From the NCBI GenBank assembly GCA_050011315.1, contig JBEKJI010000003.1:1-64000 (forward strand): 64,000 nucleotides of DNA, given 5' to 3'. The notes under the pieces were generated by a model, which saw only the letters and a list, made by a program, of their open reading frames with translations, was not told where the DNA came from and made no database searches. Positions within the stretch are counted from its first letter, which is position 1. Every line of letters starts with the position of its first letter. Shown piece after piece: positions 49,850-59,350 of the stretch. The position numbers and the translations under genes were made by a program. Source of the stretch: Fen-549 sp050011315 (GTDB lineage: Bacteria > Actinomycetota > Thermoleophilia > Gaiellales > Gaiellaceae).

Positions 49850-51399
49850 ACGAGCAGTTCTCGCTCACGCATCGCCAGATCCTGCTCGTCTACAGCGGGC
49901 TGATGCTCGGCATGCTGCTGGCCGCGCTCGACCAGACGATCGTGTCGACCGCGATGCCTACGATCGTCGGCGACCTCGGTGGGCTCAAGCACTACACCTG
50001 GGTCGCGATCTCCTACATCCTCGCCTCCACCATCTCGATGCCCCTCTACGGCAAGCTGGGCGATCTCTACGGGCGCAAGCGGCTCTTCCAGTTCGCGATC
50101 GTCGTCTTCCTGATCGGCTCGGCTCTCTGCGGTCTCTCTCAGACCTTCCTCGAGCTGAACATCTTCCGCGCCATGCAGGGGCTTGGTGCGGGCGGATTGA
50201 TGGTCGGCTCGATGGCGATCATCGGCGACATCGTGTCGCCCCGCGAGCGCGGTCGCTACCAGGGCTACATCGGCGCCGTCTTTGCGGTCTCGAGCATCGC
50301 CGGACCGCTGATCGGCGGCTTCCTGGTCGACCACGTCTCCTGGCGCTGGGTCTTCTACGTCAACCTGCCGGTCGGAGCGGTGGCGCTGACCGTGGTTGCG
50401 CTCGTGCTCCATCTGCCCAAGCGCCCCGTCAAGCACAAGATCGACGTCCTCGGCACGGTCCTACTCTCGATTGGAGCCGGCACGTTGACGGTCGCCCTGA
50501 TGCTGGGTGGGACGGACTACGCGTGGGGGTCGCCGACGATCGTTGGACTGTTCGCCGCCGGAGCGGTGGCGATACTCCTCTTCGTCCTGCAGGAACGTCG
50601 CGCGGCCGAGCCGATCGTTCCCCTGCGCCTGTTCCGAAACGGCATCTTCAACGCGGCAACCGGCGCCGGCTTCATCGTCGGTCTGGCCATGTTCGGCTCG
50701 ATCGTCTACCTCCCCCTCTACCTCCAGTTCGTTCATGGGGCGTCGGCGACAGGTTCTGGCTTGAAACTGCTGCCGCTGATGGTGAGCATGCTGATCGCGT
50801 CGGTTTTCTCCGGTCGCACGATCAGCAGGGTGGGGCGCTACAAGGCGTTCCCGGTGACCGGTATGGCCGTGATAGCGATCGGGATGTTCCTGCTCTCGCA
50901 CCTCAACACAACAAGCAGCCTGCTTCGCCTGTCGCTCTACGTCTTCGTGCTGGGCCTCGGGCTCGGGCTGGTCATGCAGGTGCTCGTATTGGCCGTTCAG
51001 AACTCCGTCGATTACGCCGATCTCGGAGCTGCGACCTCGTCGTCCATCTTCTTCCGCTCGATGGGAAGCGTCTTCGGTCTGGCGATCTTCGGCGCGATCT
51101 TCACCAGCCGGTTCAAACACTGGCTGCCCAGGCTGTTGCCGAAGGGATCGCACTTCCACTTCGGCGCTTCGAACGTCGGGAGCCTGACCCCGGCGATACT
51201 TCGCGGCTTGTCGGCGCCCGAGCGCCACGGGTTGATCGAAGCCTTCTCGCACTCGGTTCACTCCGTCTTCCTATGGGGAGTCCCATTCGCGATCGCCGGT
51301 TTCCTGATCACCCTCTTCCTGCACGAGATCCCGCTGCGCGAGCGCGCAAAGCCTGCCGTGACGGAAACGGCGCCGTCCGAGGACCAGGCGGGCGTTTAG
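49846..51399 (+). CDS. MFS multidrug exporter, DHA2 (14-TMS) type
   Basis: The 517-residue protein has 14 expected membrane segments. Motifs include LAALDQTIVSTAMPTIVGDL (motif D1-like near residue 24), GKLGDLYGRKRLFQFAIVVF (motif A near residue 64) and AVSSIAGPLIGGFLVDHVSW (motif C near residue 150). EmrB/QacA relatives export drugs or metabolites with protons. The GTG start overlaps the MarR gene by 4 bp. The paralogue at 62083-63831 differs strongly and has no adjacent regulator. Confidence 0.93.
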   Translation: MNEQFSLTHRQILLVYSGLMLGMLLAALDQTIVSTAMPTIVGDLGGLKHYTWVAISYILASTISMPLYGKLGDLYGRKRLFQFAIVVFLIGSALCGLSQTFLELNIFRAMQGLGAGGLMVGSMAIIGDIVSPRERGRYQGYIGAVFAVSSIAGPLIGGFLVDHVSWRWVFYVNLPVGAVALTVVALVLHLPKRPVKHKIDVLGTVLLSIGAGTLTVALMLGGTDYAWGSPTIVGLFAAGAVAILLFVLQERRAAEPIVPLRLFRNGIFNAATGAGFIVGLAMFGSIVYLPLYLQFVHGASATGSGLKLLPLMVSMLIASVFSGRTISRVGRYKAFPVTGMAVIAIGMFLLSHLNTTSSLLRLSLYVFVLGLGLGLVMQVLVLAVQNSVDYADLGAATSSSIFFRSMGSVFGLAIFGAIFTSRFKHWLPRLLPKGSHFHFGASNVGSLTPAILRGLSAPERHGLIEAFSHSVHSVFLWGVPFAIAGFLITLFLHEIPLRERAKPAVTETAPSEDQAGV

Positions 51400-51480
51400 A
51401 CAATCGCTGTTCCTGGCCAGGTACCGATCGCGAGATCGGGGAAGAATCTGCGGAATAGACAGCGACGAGAGGAGCAGATC

Positions 51481-52230
51481 ATGCGCTTCGAGGTCAGGGG
51501 TCAGACCACGCCGGTGCTGGAGGTCTCGCTTTCGCCCGGCGAGCAGGTGATCGCGGAATCCGGTGAGCTCTCCTGGCTCGTCGGCGACGTCGAGCTGACG
51601 ACCGCGCGCAACGCCGGTATGTCCTCAGGAGGCCTGCTCAAGGCCACTAAGCGCATGCTCGGCGGCGGCACCTTCTTCATGACCAGCTACTCGGTCTCGA
51701 GCAGCGAAGGCGCAGTCTCCTTCGCCGCCAAGGCGCCGGGCGAGATCCGCGAGATCGAGATCGCTCCGGGTAGCGAGTACGTGGTGCACCGGCACGGTTT
51801 CGTCTGCTGCGAGCCGGGGGTCGAGCTCAACATCTTCCTGCAGAAGAAGCTCGGCGCGGGCATCTTCGGTCACGCTGGGTTCCTGCTCCAGAAGCTTTCC
51901 GGGCAGGGTAAGGCCTTCGTCGAGCTGCACGGCGATGTGGTCGAGTACGACCTCGGCCCCGGCCAGCGGCTACGCGCTCATCCCGGCCATCTCGGTCTGT
52001 TCGAGGCGACCGTCAACCTCGAGCTGACGACGATCAAGGGGATCAAGAACAAGCTCTTCGGCGGTGACGGCCTCTTCCTGGCGCAGCTGACCGGGCCGGG
52101 CAAGGTCTGGCTGCAGTCGATCTCGCTGGCCGAGCTGGCGCAGGCGCTACAGCCTTACATCGTCGCCGAGACGGCCGGTGAGGGCGGAGCGGCCATCGGC
52201 GGTTTCAGCCTCGGGTCGTTCACCGAGTAG
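51481..52230 (+). CDS. AIM24/TIGR00266-family protein
   Basis: The 249-residue protein is all-beta: LSPGEQVIAESGELSWLVGD, a segment around RMLGGGTFFMTSYSV, and GGDGLFLAQLTGPGKVWLQS near the end. It matches the AIM24 family, trimeric beta-barrel-like proteins of unknown biochemical role. AGAGGAGCAGATC precedes the ATG. It stands alone between the exporter and the leftward MoxR operon, followed by about 55 bp before the next gene end. Confidence 0.9.
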   Translation: MRFEVRGQTTPVLEVSLSPGEQVIAESGELSWLVGDVELTTARNAGMSSGGLLKATKRMLGGGTFFMTSYSVSSSEGAVSFAAKAPGEIREIEIAPGSEYVVHRHGFVCCEPGVELNIFLQKKLGAGIFGHAGFLLQKLSGQGKAFVELHGDVVEYDLGPGQRLRAHPGHLGLFEATVNLELTTIKGIKNKLFGGDGLFLAQLTGPGKVWLQSISLAELAQALQPYIVAETAGEGGAAIGGFSLGSFTE

Positions 52231-52285
52231 TGCTTTTCGGGGGCGGGTCGTAATGGCGGCCCGGCCCGCTCTCGCCCGAAGTCCA

Positions 52286-52867
52286 CTAGCCGCCCGCGCC
52301 GAGCCGGCGCAACAGCAGCCATGGGATCGCGAGCAGCGCAGCAGCGGCGAGCGATCCCAGTACGGCCGCGAACAGCGCCGAGCTCAACTGCAGTGTGGTG
52401 GCGAGGAGAGCGATCGGCGCCAGCGCTATCGCGGCCAGCGCGATCACCGCCAGCGAAAGCAGGCGACCGCCGACGACGGCAAGATCGACGCGCGCCGAGA
52501 GCGGGAGCTCGGCCGACCAGAACAGGAGCTCGCAGAGCACGATCAATCCGGCGGCGTAGGCGGGAACTGAAACGATGCGAACGTGGCCGAAGGACTCGGC
52601 GGCCGCGTACGCCGCCGTTAGCAAGAAGAGTGGCAGCCAGACGCCGCGGCCGTGCCAGAAAAGCGGAAGCAGCAGGAAGCAGAGCGCTGCTCCGGCAAGT
52701 GAGTAGACGAGCGGCGCGAGATTACCGGCGTATAACGCCGGGTAGACGGCGAGGCCGACCGCGATCGAGATCGTCGCTGCGTCGACGCCTAGGCGAACGT
52801 ATAGCGCACGAACCGGCGGAATGCTCTCACCTCCTCCACGGCCTCGGCCAGCGGCGTTTCGCCGTTC
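52286..52867 (-). CDS. Small multi-pass membrane protein ending the MoxR/DUF58 operon
   Basis: From about residue 30 the frame gives five or six hydrophobic segments (ATISIAVGLAVYPALYAG, LCFLLLPLFWHGRGVWLPLF, LAVIALAAIALAPIALLATT). ATG at 52867 overlaps the DUF58 gene by 79 bp; no nearer ATG, GTG or TTG exists in phase, so the true start is uncertain and a rare codon nearer 52795 is possible. No family recognised. Its place after DUF58 is typical of accessory membrane proteins in MoxR operons. Confidence 0.6.
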   Translation of the reverse strand, partial: ERRNAAGRGRGGGESIPPVRALYVRLGVDAATISIAVGLAVYPALYAGNLAPLVYSLAGAALCFLLLPLFWHGRGVWLPLFLLTAAYAAAESFGHVRIVSVPAYAAGLIVLCELLFWSAELPLSARVDLAVVGGRLLSLAVIALAAIALAPIALLATTLQLSSALFAAVLGSLAAAALLAIPWLLLRRLGAGG

Positions 52868-54056
52868 CATTCGACGACGGCGACCCCGAGCCGGGTATAC
52901 CGAAAATGGAGTGTCTCCTCGCGCCAGAGATGCCAGAGACGAAGAGCCTGGCTGTCTGCCCGGTCGTTCGGCGGGCCCGTGAAGGCAAGGGGCGAAACGT
53001 CCACCAGCACGAGATCGAAACCGCGGCGGCGCAGATCGAGCAGGGCATTGGTACCGCGTTCGTCTAGCAGGGGACTGAGCGCGATAACGAGCGCCTGCGG
53101 CGTGAGGCTGCGCGCCGGCAACACGTCGATGTCCTTCCAGACGTAGGAGAAGTTGATCTCGGTTTCGAGCAGGGACTCGGCGATCCGGTAGTACTGGAGA
53201 GTTCCGGCAGCGGGCGTCAACCATTTGACGATGCCGCCGAAGCCGATCAGGCCGACTCGATCCTGGGCCGACAGGTAGTGATCGGCGAGCGAGGCGGCCG
53301 CCCTGACGGCGAGGTCGAGCGTGCTCTCGTTCTCGCGCTGAGCCTCGGCGAAGCTGTCGAGGAAGATGATCACGTCGCTGTTTCGCTCGGGGTGTTGCTG
53401 ATTCACGTACAGCGACTGGCGCATGGAGCTGGCCCGCCAGTTGACGCGACGGATGCGGTCGCCGGGCACGTAGGGGCGAACATCGGCGAACTCGATTCCC
53501 TCGGCCTTGGCGCGCGCCACCCGGTTCCCGGCATACGGCTGAGTCTCGAGCGGCTTGATCAACCGCTGCAGCCGCTCCTGTCGCGGGTAGATCCGCAAGG
53601 GGGTAACGGCAGCGATGTGAGTGTCGATCAGGCGGAGTCGCGCCAGGTCGCCGATGCGCAGATCGAAATCGCCGAGGCGGTAGGCGCCCCAGTGCTCGTA
53701 GCTGAGCCGAACCGGAATCGCGCGCTCCCGACCGGCCTTCAGGCTCAGTATCCGTGCCGGCGCGTCTTCGCTCGCCTCGACTCCCCGTGGCAGCGACAGC
53801 GTCAGGTGGGCCTCGCGCACGGCGACGGAAGCCGAGACGACGATTTCCGCTTCGATCTCGTTTCCTTCGAACGCTCGATCGCCGGGGAGGCGAAGCGTCA
53901 CCTCCGGCTTGGGCGCGGGCGAGAACGCGAGACCGACGGCGAGAACCAGCGCGAAGGGAGCGCCGAGACCTGCCAGTTCCGGGCGCCCGAGCGCGAGCGC
54001 GGCGATGAACGAGGCGGCCGCCATGGCCGCGTAGAGCGCCAGCTTCGGCGAGCGCT

Positions 54057-54060
<4 letters not shown>
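52789..54060 (-). CDS. DUF58 protein (vWA-like) of a MoxR operon
   Basis: The 423-residue protein has two N-terminal membrane helices (about 8-48), a beta-rich middle with LSYEHWGAYRLGDFDLRIGD, and the DUF58 core FADVRPYVPGDRIRRVNWRA (about 195-214). After the core come IIFLDSFAEAQRENESTLDL and VRAAASLADHYLSAQDRVGL, where the D-x-S type metal site of a vWA fold would lie. It is the usual partner of a MoxR ATPase and is thought to assemble or present a membrane or cell-wall enzyme. It overlaps the MoxR gene by 4 bp. Confidence 0.92.
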
Positions 54061-55036
<976 letters not shown>

Positions 55037-55040
<4 letters not shown>

Positions 55041-55537
55041 AACGCCTCCAACTCGTCGAGAAGCTTGTCGAGCTCGCCTCGTGACCAGCCACGGGCGCCC
55101 GCACCTGCGGGCGGCTCGCGATCGGGACGGACGAGGTCCCAAGCGTAACCGTCGCCGACGATTGCGTACGCGAGCTCGGGCGAGCGATCGAGATCGACTC
55201 CGTGGTGTCGTAGGAGGCGGGCGGCGACGATCTCGCGTGCGATCGGCCGCAACGACTCGTACAGGTGGGATTCGTTCCACGACGCCGCCATGAGCGCTCG
55301 CTTGATCCTGTCGAACTGCGCGACGGACCCTTGCTCGGCGTTCCGAGACGGCGACGACTCGAAATATGGCGCCCTCGGCAGCGCCTTGCGCAGGCGATCG
55401 ATGACGAGCATGAGAAAGAGCGCAGCCAGCAAGATCGCGTAGGCGAGCAGCGCGAGTCCGTGCGCCTTGTCCGCTAGGGCGAGCGCCGGGACGAGACTCG
55501 CAATGGCGATCACGACCACCCCTACGACGGCCTTCAT
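55037..55537 (-). CDS. Small membrane protein of the MoxR/DUF58 operon
   Basis: The 166-residue protein has two N-terminal hydrophobic segments (VVGVVVIAIASLVPALALA, LALLAYAILLAALFLMLVID) and a cytoplasmic helical part with FDRIKRALMAASWNESHLYE and LRPIAREIVAARLLRHHGVD. This wording recurs in operons of this type in actinobacteria, where it lies between DUF4129 and MoxR genes. Function unknown. Start ATG 55537 and stop are both in 4-bp overlaps with its neighbours. Confidence 0.82.
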
Positions 55538-56475
55538 CTCGGTTTCGCCTCCAGCTCGTCCCGCACCTCGGTCAGCGCCGAGATGGCTTCCTGCTTCATC
55601 TCGGGTCCGATCGCGTGCTCACTGAAGCGAGCCCGCTCGAAGAGCCGCGTCAGGCGCTCGGCGGCGCGCCGGCTGAGGCGGACCGCGGCCAGCGCGCGAG
55701 TCAGATACTCGCCCGGCGCCTCGGATGGCTGCCGGGCGAGATCGTGTCTCGCCAGCGTGCTCTCCATGCCCACATAGGCGCGGATCACCGCCCGGCGCGG
55801 GTCTGGCTCCTGCTTGATCTCGTCGAGCGAGCTCTCGAGCAGCTCGCGCAGATCGCGCCGCTGAAGTTCGAGCTCGCTCTCGGGAAACTCGGCGTCGAGA
55901 GGACGGATGCGGCGCCGCCGTTGCAGTAGGACCGTTGCAACGATCAGGATGCAAACGACCGCGAAACCGATGATGAACCAGGGAGCGATGGCGGCGACGG
56001 TCTTATCGGCTCCGGTCTTCGCGGCGGGAGGCGTTTGGGTAGGCAACGTTCTCGGGGCCATGATGCTGGGCCTCGTATTCTGAGGTCTCAGGTGAGAGAC
56101 GAGCGCGAAGGCAGCAATCGTGACGGCGATCGGGGAAAGCAAGTAGAGATACGTGAGCAGCTTCGATCGCCGTGACTCGTCGCCGAGCTCCTCCGATTCA
56201 CGGCCTTTCAGCATCAGGTACGTCCAGAGGATGTAAGCGCTCGCCGAAAAGCCCACCAGCGCGATAAAGAGAACGACCAAGTCGCTGACGATGAGCTGCG
56301 TGTGGGTCAGATCGCCGGGGCCTCCGGTGTGAGCGCGCGAACGATTGCTTCCCAGCGCGACGAGAAAGACAAGCACGAGTACACCCAGCGCAAGCAGCAG
56401 CGGGCGCTTGTCTGGAAGCGTCGAAAGGCGGCCTGCGGATGCGCGCCGATCTCGTGTCGGGTGACTCTCCGGCAT
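55534..56475 (-). CDS. DUF4129-type membrane protein, first gene of the MoxR operon
   Basis: The 313-residue protein has four membrane segments and a cytoplasmic C-terminal DUF4129 domain with RRAVIRAYVGMESTLARHDL, RQPSEAPGEYLTRALAAVRL and AERLTRLFERARFSEHAIGP. That domain lies after a transglutaminase domain in many relatives but stands without it here. ATG at 56475 has GGAAG seven bases upstream and is preferred to the TTG at 56490. The operon promoter should lie in 56480-56600. Confidence 0.88.
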   Translation of the reverse strand: MPESHPTRDRRASAGRLSTLPDKRPLLLALGVLVLVFLVALGSNRSRAHTGGPGDLTHTQLIVSDLVVLFIALVGFSASAYILWTYLMLKGRESEELGDESRRSKLLTYLYLLSPIAVTIAAFALVSHLRPQNTRPSIMAPRTLPTQTPPAAKTGADKTVAAIAPWFIIGFAVVCILIVATVLLQRRRRIRPLDAEFPESELELQRRDLRELLESSLDEIKQEPDPRRAVIRAYVGMESTLARHDLARQPSEAPGEYLTRALAAVRLSRRAAERLTRLFERARFSEHAIGPEMKQEAISALTEVRDELEAKPR

Positions 56476-56638
56476 CGGCGACTTCCGCAATATACCTTTC
56501 GTCCGGCGCGTCTTTATAAGCCTAGCCCCCTCGAACGCGCATTCCCACCGGAGAAGGCTCCGGTTTCGGATTTACGCTCTCGTGCGCAATTCCGGGTGCA
56601 CAGGCGGTCTCGGAGCTGTAATGTTGAAGGCGATCGAA

Positions 56639-56706
56639 GGACGAGTACCGGGATGCGTTTCACTCGCGTTCCTTGCTTGTTCGCGAGCTGGCAAGGAGGT
56701 GAGTTC
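56639..56706 (+). promoter_or_regulatory. Structured 5' leader of cspA copy 1 (candidate cold-responsive RNA switch)
   Basis: GGACGAGTACCGG (56639-56651) begins about 15 bases after TAATGT (56619-56624), a plausible -10 box, so it would lie near the 5' end of the transcript. A hairpin follows: TTCCTTGC (56669-56676) pairs with GCAAGGAG (56691-56698), one pair being G-U, capped by an inner stem around TTCG. The 3' arm contains most of the Shine-Dalgarno AAGGAGG. The same layout precedes the second cspA and, in inverted orientation, the CspA-like/zinc-ribbon gene. Confidence 0.7.
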
Positions 56707-56913
56707 ATGGCAACCGGAACCGTCAAGTGGTTTAACAACGACAAGGGGTACGGGTTCATCACGCCCGAAGACGGCGGCAAGGACCTGTTTGTCCACCACA
56801 CGGGCATCGCCGGCGAGGGCTTCAAGAGCCTTCCCGAGGGCGCTCGCGTCGAGTTCGAAGCGACCGAAGGCCCGAAAGGCCCGCAGGCGACGAACGTACG
56901 CGTCGTAGGTTGA
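56707..56913 (+). CDS. cspA: Cold-shock protein, copy 1
   Basis: The 68-residue single cold-shock domain has RNP1 KGYGFI (13-18) and RNP2 LFVHH (27-31), and starts MATGTVKWFNNDKG. It binds single-stranded nucleic acid and melts RNA structure in the cytoplasm. It differs from copy 2 (60674-60880) at about six positions. ATG at 56707 follows AAGGAGGTGAGTTC, a very strong ribosome-binding site that the leader hairpin would cover. A 14-bp inverted repeat lies 15 bp after the stop. Confidence 0.97.
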   Translation: MATGTVKWFNNDKGYGFITPEDGGKDLFVHHTGIAGEGFKSLPEGARVEFEATEGPKGPQATNVRVVG

Positions 56914-56928
56914 CGAAGACTTAACCGA

Positions 56929-56989
56929 GAAGGCGCCGCCAGGTCTGAGCGAAGCCGTAGTCGCGGCGGAGCACACTGGCGGCGCCTTC
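56929..56989 (+). terminator. Long hairpin after cspA copy 1
   Basis: GAAGGCGCCGCCAG (56929-56942) and CTGGCGGCGCCTTC (56976-56989) are perfect 14-bp inverted arms with a 33-base loop. No T run follows, so it may be a rho-dependent or bidirectional stop, or a 3' stabiliser. Confidence 0.6.
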
Positions 56990-57054
56990 CGGATCAAGCC
57001 GGCTCAGGACCGGTAAAAGCAGCGAGCCGAGCGATCTCGGCTATACCTGGAGAG

Positions 57055-57702
57055 ATGCAAACGGCGGCAAGAGAGAAGCCACGCCTGCGTGGCGTTTTCC
57101 ATCAGTGGGCACTCGTACTCGCGGTGCCCGTCGGCGTTGTGCTCGTGCTCGAGGCCGAGACGGCGCGGGCGCGTGTGGGCGCCACGGTCTTCGCGGCCAG
57201 CGTCGTCGTGATGTTCGGCGCCAGTGCCCTTTACCACCGCCCGACCTGGACACCGAAGTGGCGGGCCTGGCTGCGCCGGCTCGATCACGCCGGGATCTAC
57301 TGCCTGATCGCTGGCACCTACACGCCGGTCGGGCTGCTGGTCTTGCATGGCGCCTGGCAGACCGTGGTACTGGCGATCGTCTGGTCTGGGGCCGGAGTCG
57401 CGATCTTCATCAGGCTGTTCTGGATCGCCGCTCCAAAATGGATAGAGGTGGTGGCCGCCATCTTGCTCGGCTGGGTCGGGGTCGTCGCCATGCCCGAGGT
57501 CGTGTCGGGAGCGGGGCTCGCCTGCATGTTCCTGATCCTCACGGGCGGGATCGCCTACAGCGCCGGCGCGGTCGTCTACGCCCTCAAGCGGCCGGATCCC
57601 TTCCCCGCCGTGTTCGGCTACCACGAGATCTTCCACCTGCTCATCGTCGTCGCGGTGGTGCTTCAGTACAGCGCGATCGCCTTCTACGTCGTACCGACCT
57701 GA
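57055..57702 (+). CDS. Hemolysin III family membrane protein (PAQR superfamily)
   Basis: The 215-residue protein has seven membrane segments. The family markers are present: RGVFHQWALVLAVPVGVVLV near the N-terminus, MFGASALYHRPTW (about 53-65), LDHAGIYCLIAGTYTPVGLL (about 76-95) and FGYHEIFHLLIVVAVV near the C-terminus, whose histidines match the putative metal site of PAQR hydrolases. Despite the name, activity in most bacteria is unknown, with membrane-lipid homeostasis suspected. It lies between cspA copy 1 and a convergent lipoprotein gene. Confidence 0.92.
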   Translation: MQTAAREKPRLRGVFHQWALVLAVPVGVVLVLEAETARARVGATVFAASVVVMFGASALYHRPTWTPKWRAWLRRLDHAGIYCLIAGTYTPVGLLVLHGAWQTVVLAIVWSGAGVAIFIRLFWIAAPKWIEVVAAILLGWVGVVAMPEVVSGAGLACMFLILTGGIAYSAGAVVYALKRPDPFPAVFGYHEIFHLLIVVAVVLQYSAIAFYVVPT

Positions 57703-57720
57703 CGGACGTAAGACGCAGAC

Positions 57721-58674
57721 TCAGCGATCGGCCGAGGCGAACTGGTCTACCAGCCCGACGAAACGGTCCATGTCCTGGAACATCATCATGTGGGCTGCGC
57801 CGGGGAAGATCGCCAGGCGAGCTTGGGGAATGCGTGCGGCAATCAGCCGGGCGTTCGCCGGCGGAACGATTCCATCGACCCCGCCGGCGGTAACCAGCAC
57901 CGGAACGCGGATACTGCTCAACCCGTTGTAGGTGTCATTCGTTTTGGCGAAGCGGCGCTCCGCGGCCGTCTGGCGCTCCGCGATCTTGCGTCCGACCTTC
58001 TCGACCGGCATCGCGAGGATGCCCGCAAAGTAGGCGAGCTCGGCCGGGCGTGCGGAGGCGGGAAAGAGAGAGCCGAGCAGCGAGCCCGAGTGCGTGCTCA
58101 TATCAACCTCGGTTGTTCCGCCTGCCGTGGCACCCGACACCACCAGAGCTCGCACCTCGTCCGGATGGCGCTCAACGAGGGAGAGTCCGATCTCGCCGCC
58201 GGTCGACCAGCCGACCACGATCGCCTTCGGAATCCCGAGCGCACCCAGCAGTCGAGCGGTGTCGTCGGCCATCAGCTCGATCGTGAGCGGCCGCTTGGGC
58301 TGGTCGGTCGAGTAACCGACACCGCGGTTGTCGAACTCCGTCACACGGAAGTGCTCGCTCAGCCGGCGCGGTAGCTCGTATCCCCAGTAGCTCATCGACG
58401 AGGCCTCACCGGCGATCAGCACGAGCGGCGGCCCGCTACCGAGCTGGCGGTAGCCGATCAGGATTCCGCCAGCCCGAACCTGCCGCACGGGCCCCATGAA
58501 GGCCGCGGGGCTCGACGGCCGTGTGCCCGGCACCAGCTCTCCGATCGTGGCCGTCGGCGCCGGCCTCTCGCTTGGCCGCGCCGAACCGCCGCAGCCGGCG
58601 ATCACGAATGCGGCGATCAGCAGTAGCGCGTTCGGACTCAGTCCTCGTCCGTGCTTCGGAAGTCGAGTCTTCAT
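57721..58674 (-). CDS. Lipoprotein alpha/beta hydrolase
   Basis: The 317-residue protein starts with a lipoprotein signal (LLLIAAFVIAGCGG, lipobox cysteine near residue 28) and a linker rich in Pro, Ser and Arg. The hydrolase fold has PPLVLIAGEASSMSYWGYEL near the oxyanion region, FRVTEFDNRGVGYSTDQPKR, the nucleophile elbow VVGWSTGGEIG and a late histidine in FPGAAHMMMFQDMD. It is anchored outside the membrane and probably hydrolyses esters or amides; substrate unknown. Start ATG 58674. The 19-bp inverted repeat lies only 30 bp upstream. Confidence 0.9.
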   Translation of the reverse strand: MKTRLPKHGRGLSPNALLLIAAFVIAGCGGSARPSERPAPTATIGELVPGTRPSSPAAFMGPVRQVRAGGILIGYRQLGSGPPLVLIAGEASSMSYWGYELPRRLSEHFRVTEFDNRGVGYSTDQPKRPLTIELMADDTARLLGALGIPKAIVVGWSTGGEIGLSLVERHPDEVRALVVSGATAGGTTEVDMSTHSGSLLGSLFPASARPAELAYFAGILAMPVEKVGRKIAERQTAAERRFAKTNDTYNGLSSIRVPVLVTAGGVDGIVPPANARLIAARIPQARLAIFPGAAHMMMFQDMDRFVGLVDQFASADR

Positions 58675-58703
58675 GACCCTCTGACGATACGCCTCGCCGC
58701 CCG

Positions 58704-58768
58704 CGGGGTCAGATCTTGCATTCGAGCACCGAACCGTCCGTTATGCAGAAATGCAAGATCTGACCCCG
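58704..58768. repeat. 19-bp perfect inverted repeat, hairpin element
   Basis: CGGGGTCAGATCTTGCATT (58704-58722) and AATGCAAGATCTGACCCCG (58750-58768) are perfect inverted arms around a 27-base loop. The loop contains TTATGCAGA, so TGCA strings occur three times. The element lies between the lipoprotein hydrolase start and the infA stop, serving both flanks. The arms resemble the GGGGTCAGATC hairpins seen next to Y1/RAYT transposases in many genomes, but no transposase is here. Confidence 0.85.
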
Positions 58769-58848
58769 TGAGAAAAGCCAGGCGCCGACCCGGACGCGAT
58801 GTCATGGCGACTCGCGATGCTGGGTTGGGATCGGTCAGGCGCCGGCCG

Positions 58849-59067
58849 TTATCGAAAACGGAAGACGATGCGCCCGCGCGCCAGGTCATAAGGAGAAAGC
58901 TCGATCTTGACGCGGTCGCCCGGCAGGATGCGGATCCGGTAGCGGCGCATCTTTCCTGCGGTGTAGCCCTGGGTCTCGTGGCCGTTGTCGAGCGCGATCC
59001 GGTACTTACCGTTGCTCAGCGCCTCTATAACCTCGCCCTCGAATTCGATCTTCTCTTCCTTGGTCAT
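58849..59067 (-). CDS. infA: Translation initiation factor IF-1
   Basis: The 72-residue OB-fold protein has EKIEFEGEVIEALSNGKYRI, the RNA-binding loop GKMRRYRIRILPGDRVKIEL and a final YDLARGRIVFRFR, all canonical. IF-1 binds the ribosomal A site during initiation. In most actinobacteria it sits beside ribosomal-protein genes; here it lies between stress genes, so it is either the sole copy moved or a second, specialised copy. No Shine-Dalgarno sequence precedes the ATG; a 37-codon frame ends four bases upstream. Confidence 0.96.
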   Translation of the reverse strand: MTKEEKIEFEGEVIEALSNGKYRIALDNGHETQGYTAGKMRRYRIRILPGDRVKIELSPYDLARGRIVFRFR

Positions 59068-59071
59068 CGGA

Positions 59072-59185
59072 CTACGATCCGGCGCCGGGGTTGCTTATGG
59101 AAGAGGCGTTCTTCGACCGATCGTCGTAGGCGGCGAAGTCATGCGCGTGGAACGCTGCGACCCGCTTCACAGCTTCGCTTGCCAT
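59072..59185 (-). CDS. Possible 37-residue coupling ORF upstream of infA
   Basis: A frame of 37 codons starts at ATG 59185 after GAAAGAAGGTGCATTCTCG, a usable ribosome-binding site, encodes MASEAVKRVAAFHAHDFAAY and continues with polar residues to a TAG four bases before infA. Since infA has no visible site of its own, termination of this peptide could feed ribosomes into infA. No family recognised and the peptide itself may not matter. Confidence 0.4.
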   Translation of the reverse strand: MASEAVKRVAAFHAHDFAAYDDRSKNASSISNPGAGS

Positions 59186-59350
59186 CGAGAATGCACCTTC
59201 TTTCCTGTGCGGAGTGGGAGAGGGCGCCTGCGCGCAAACCGCACTCTTACGTGGACAATGTTCACCGTAGCAGGTCTGGCTGCGCTCACTTCTGCTACCG
59301 TCATGGCACGGACGGCGGTTCGCCGCTCTGTGGGATTTAGCCTCTCGTTC

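Noticed and set aside
49435..50436. 333-residue minus-strand frame opposite MarR and the exporter
   Set aside because: It is antisense to two well-supported genes and consists of His/Asp/Arg-rich low-complexity sequence.
52321..53067. 248-residue plus-strand frame over the end of the MoxR operon
   Set aside because: It is an Arg/Ala-rich shadow opposite the DUF58 gene and the small membrane protein.
57105..57893. 262-residue plus-strand frame within the hemolysin III gene
   Set aside because: It is an Arg-rich phase shadow of a gene with seven clear membrane segments.
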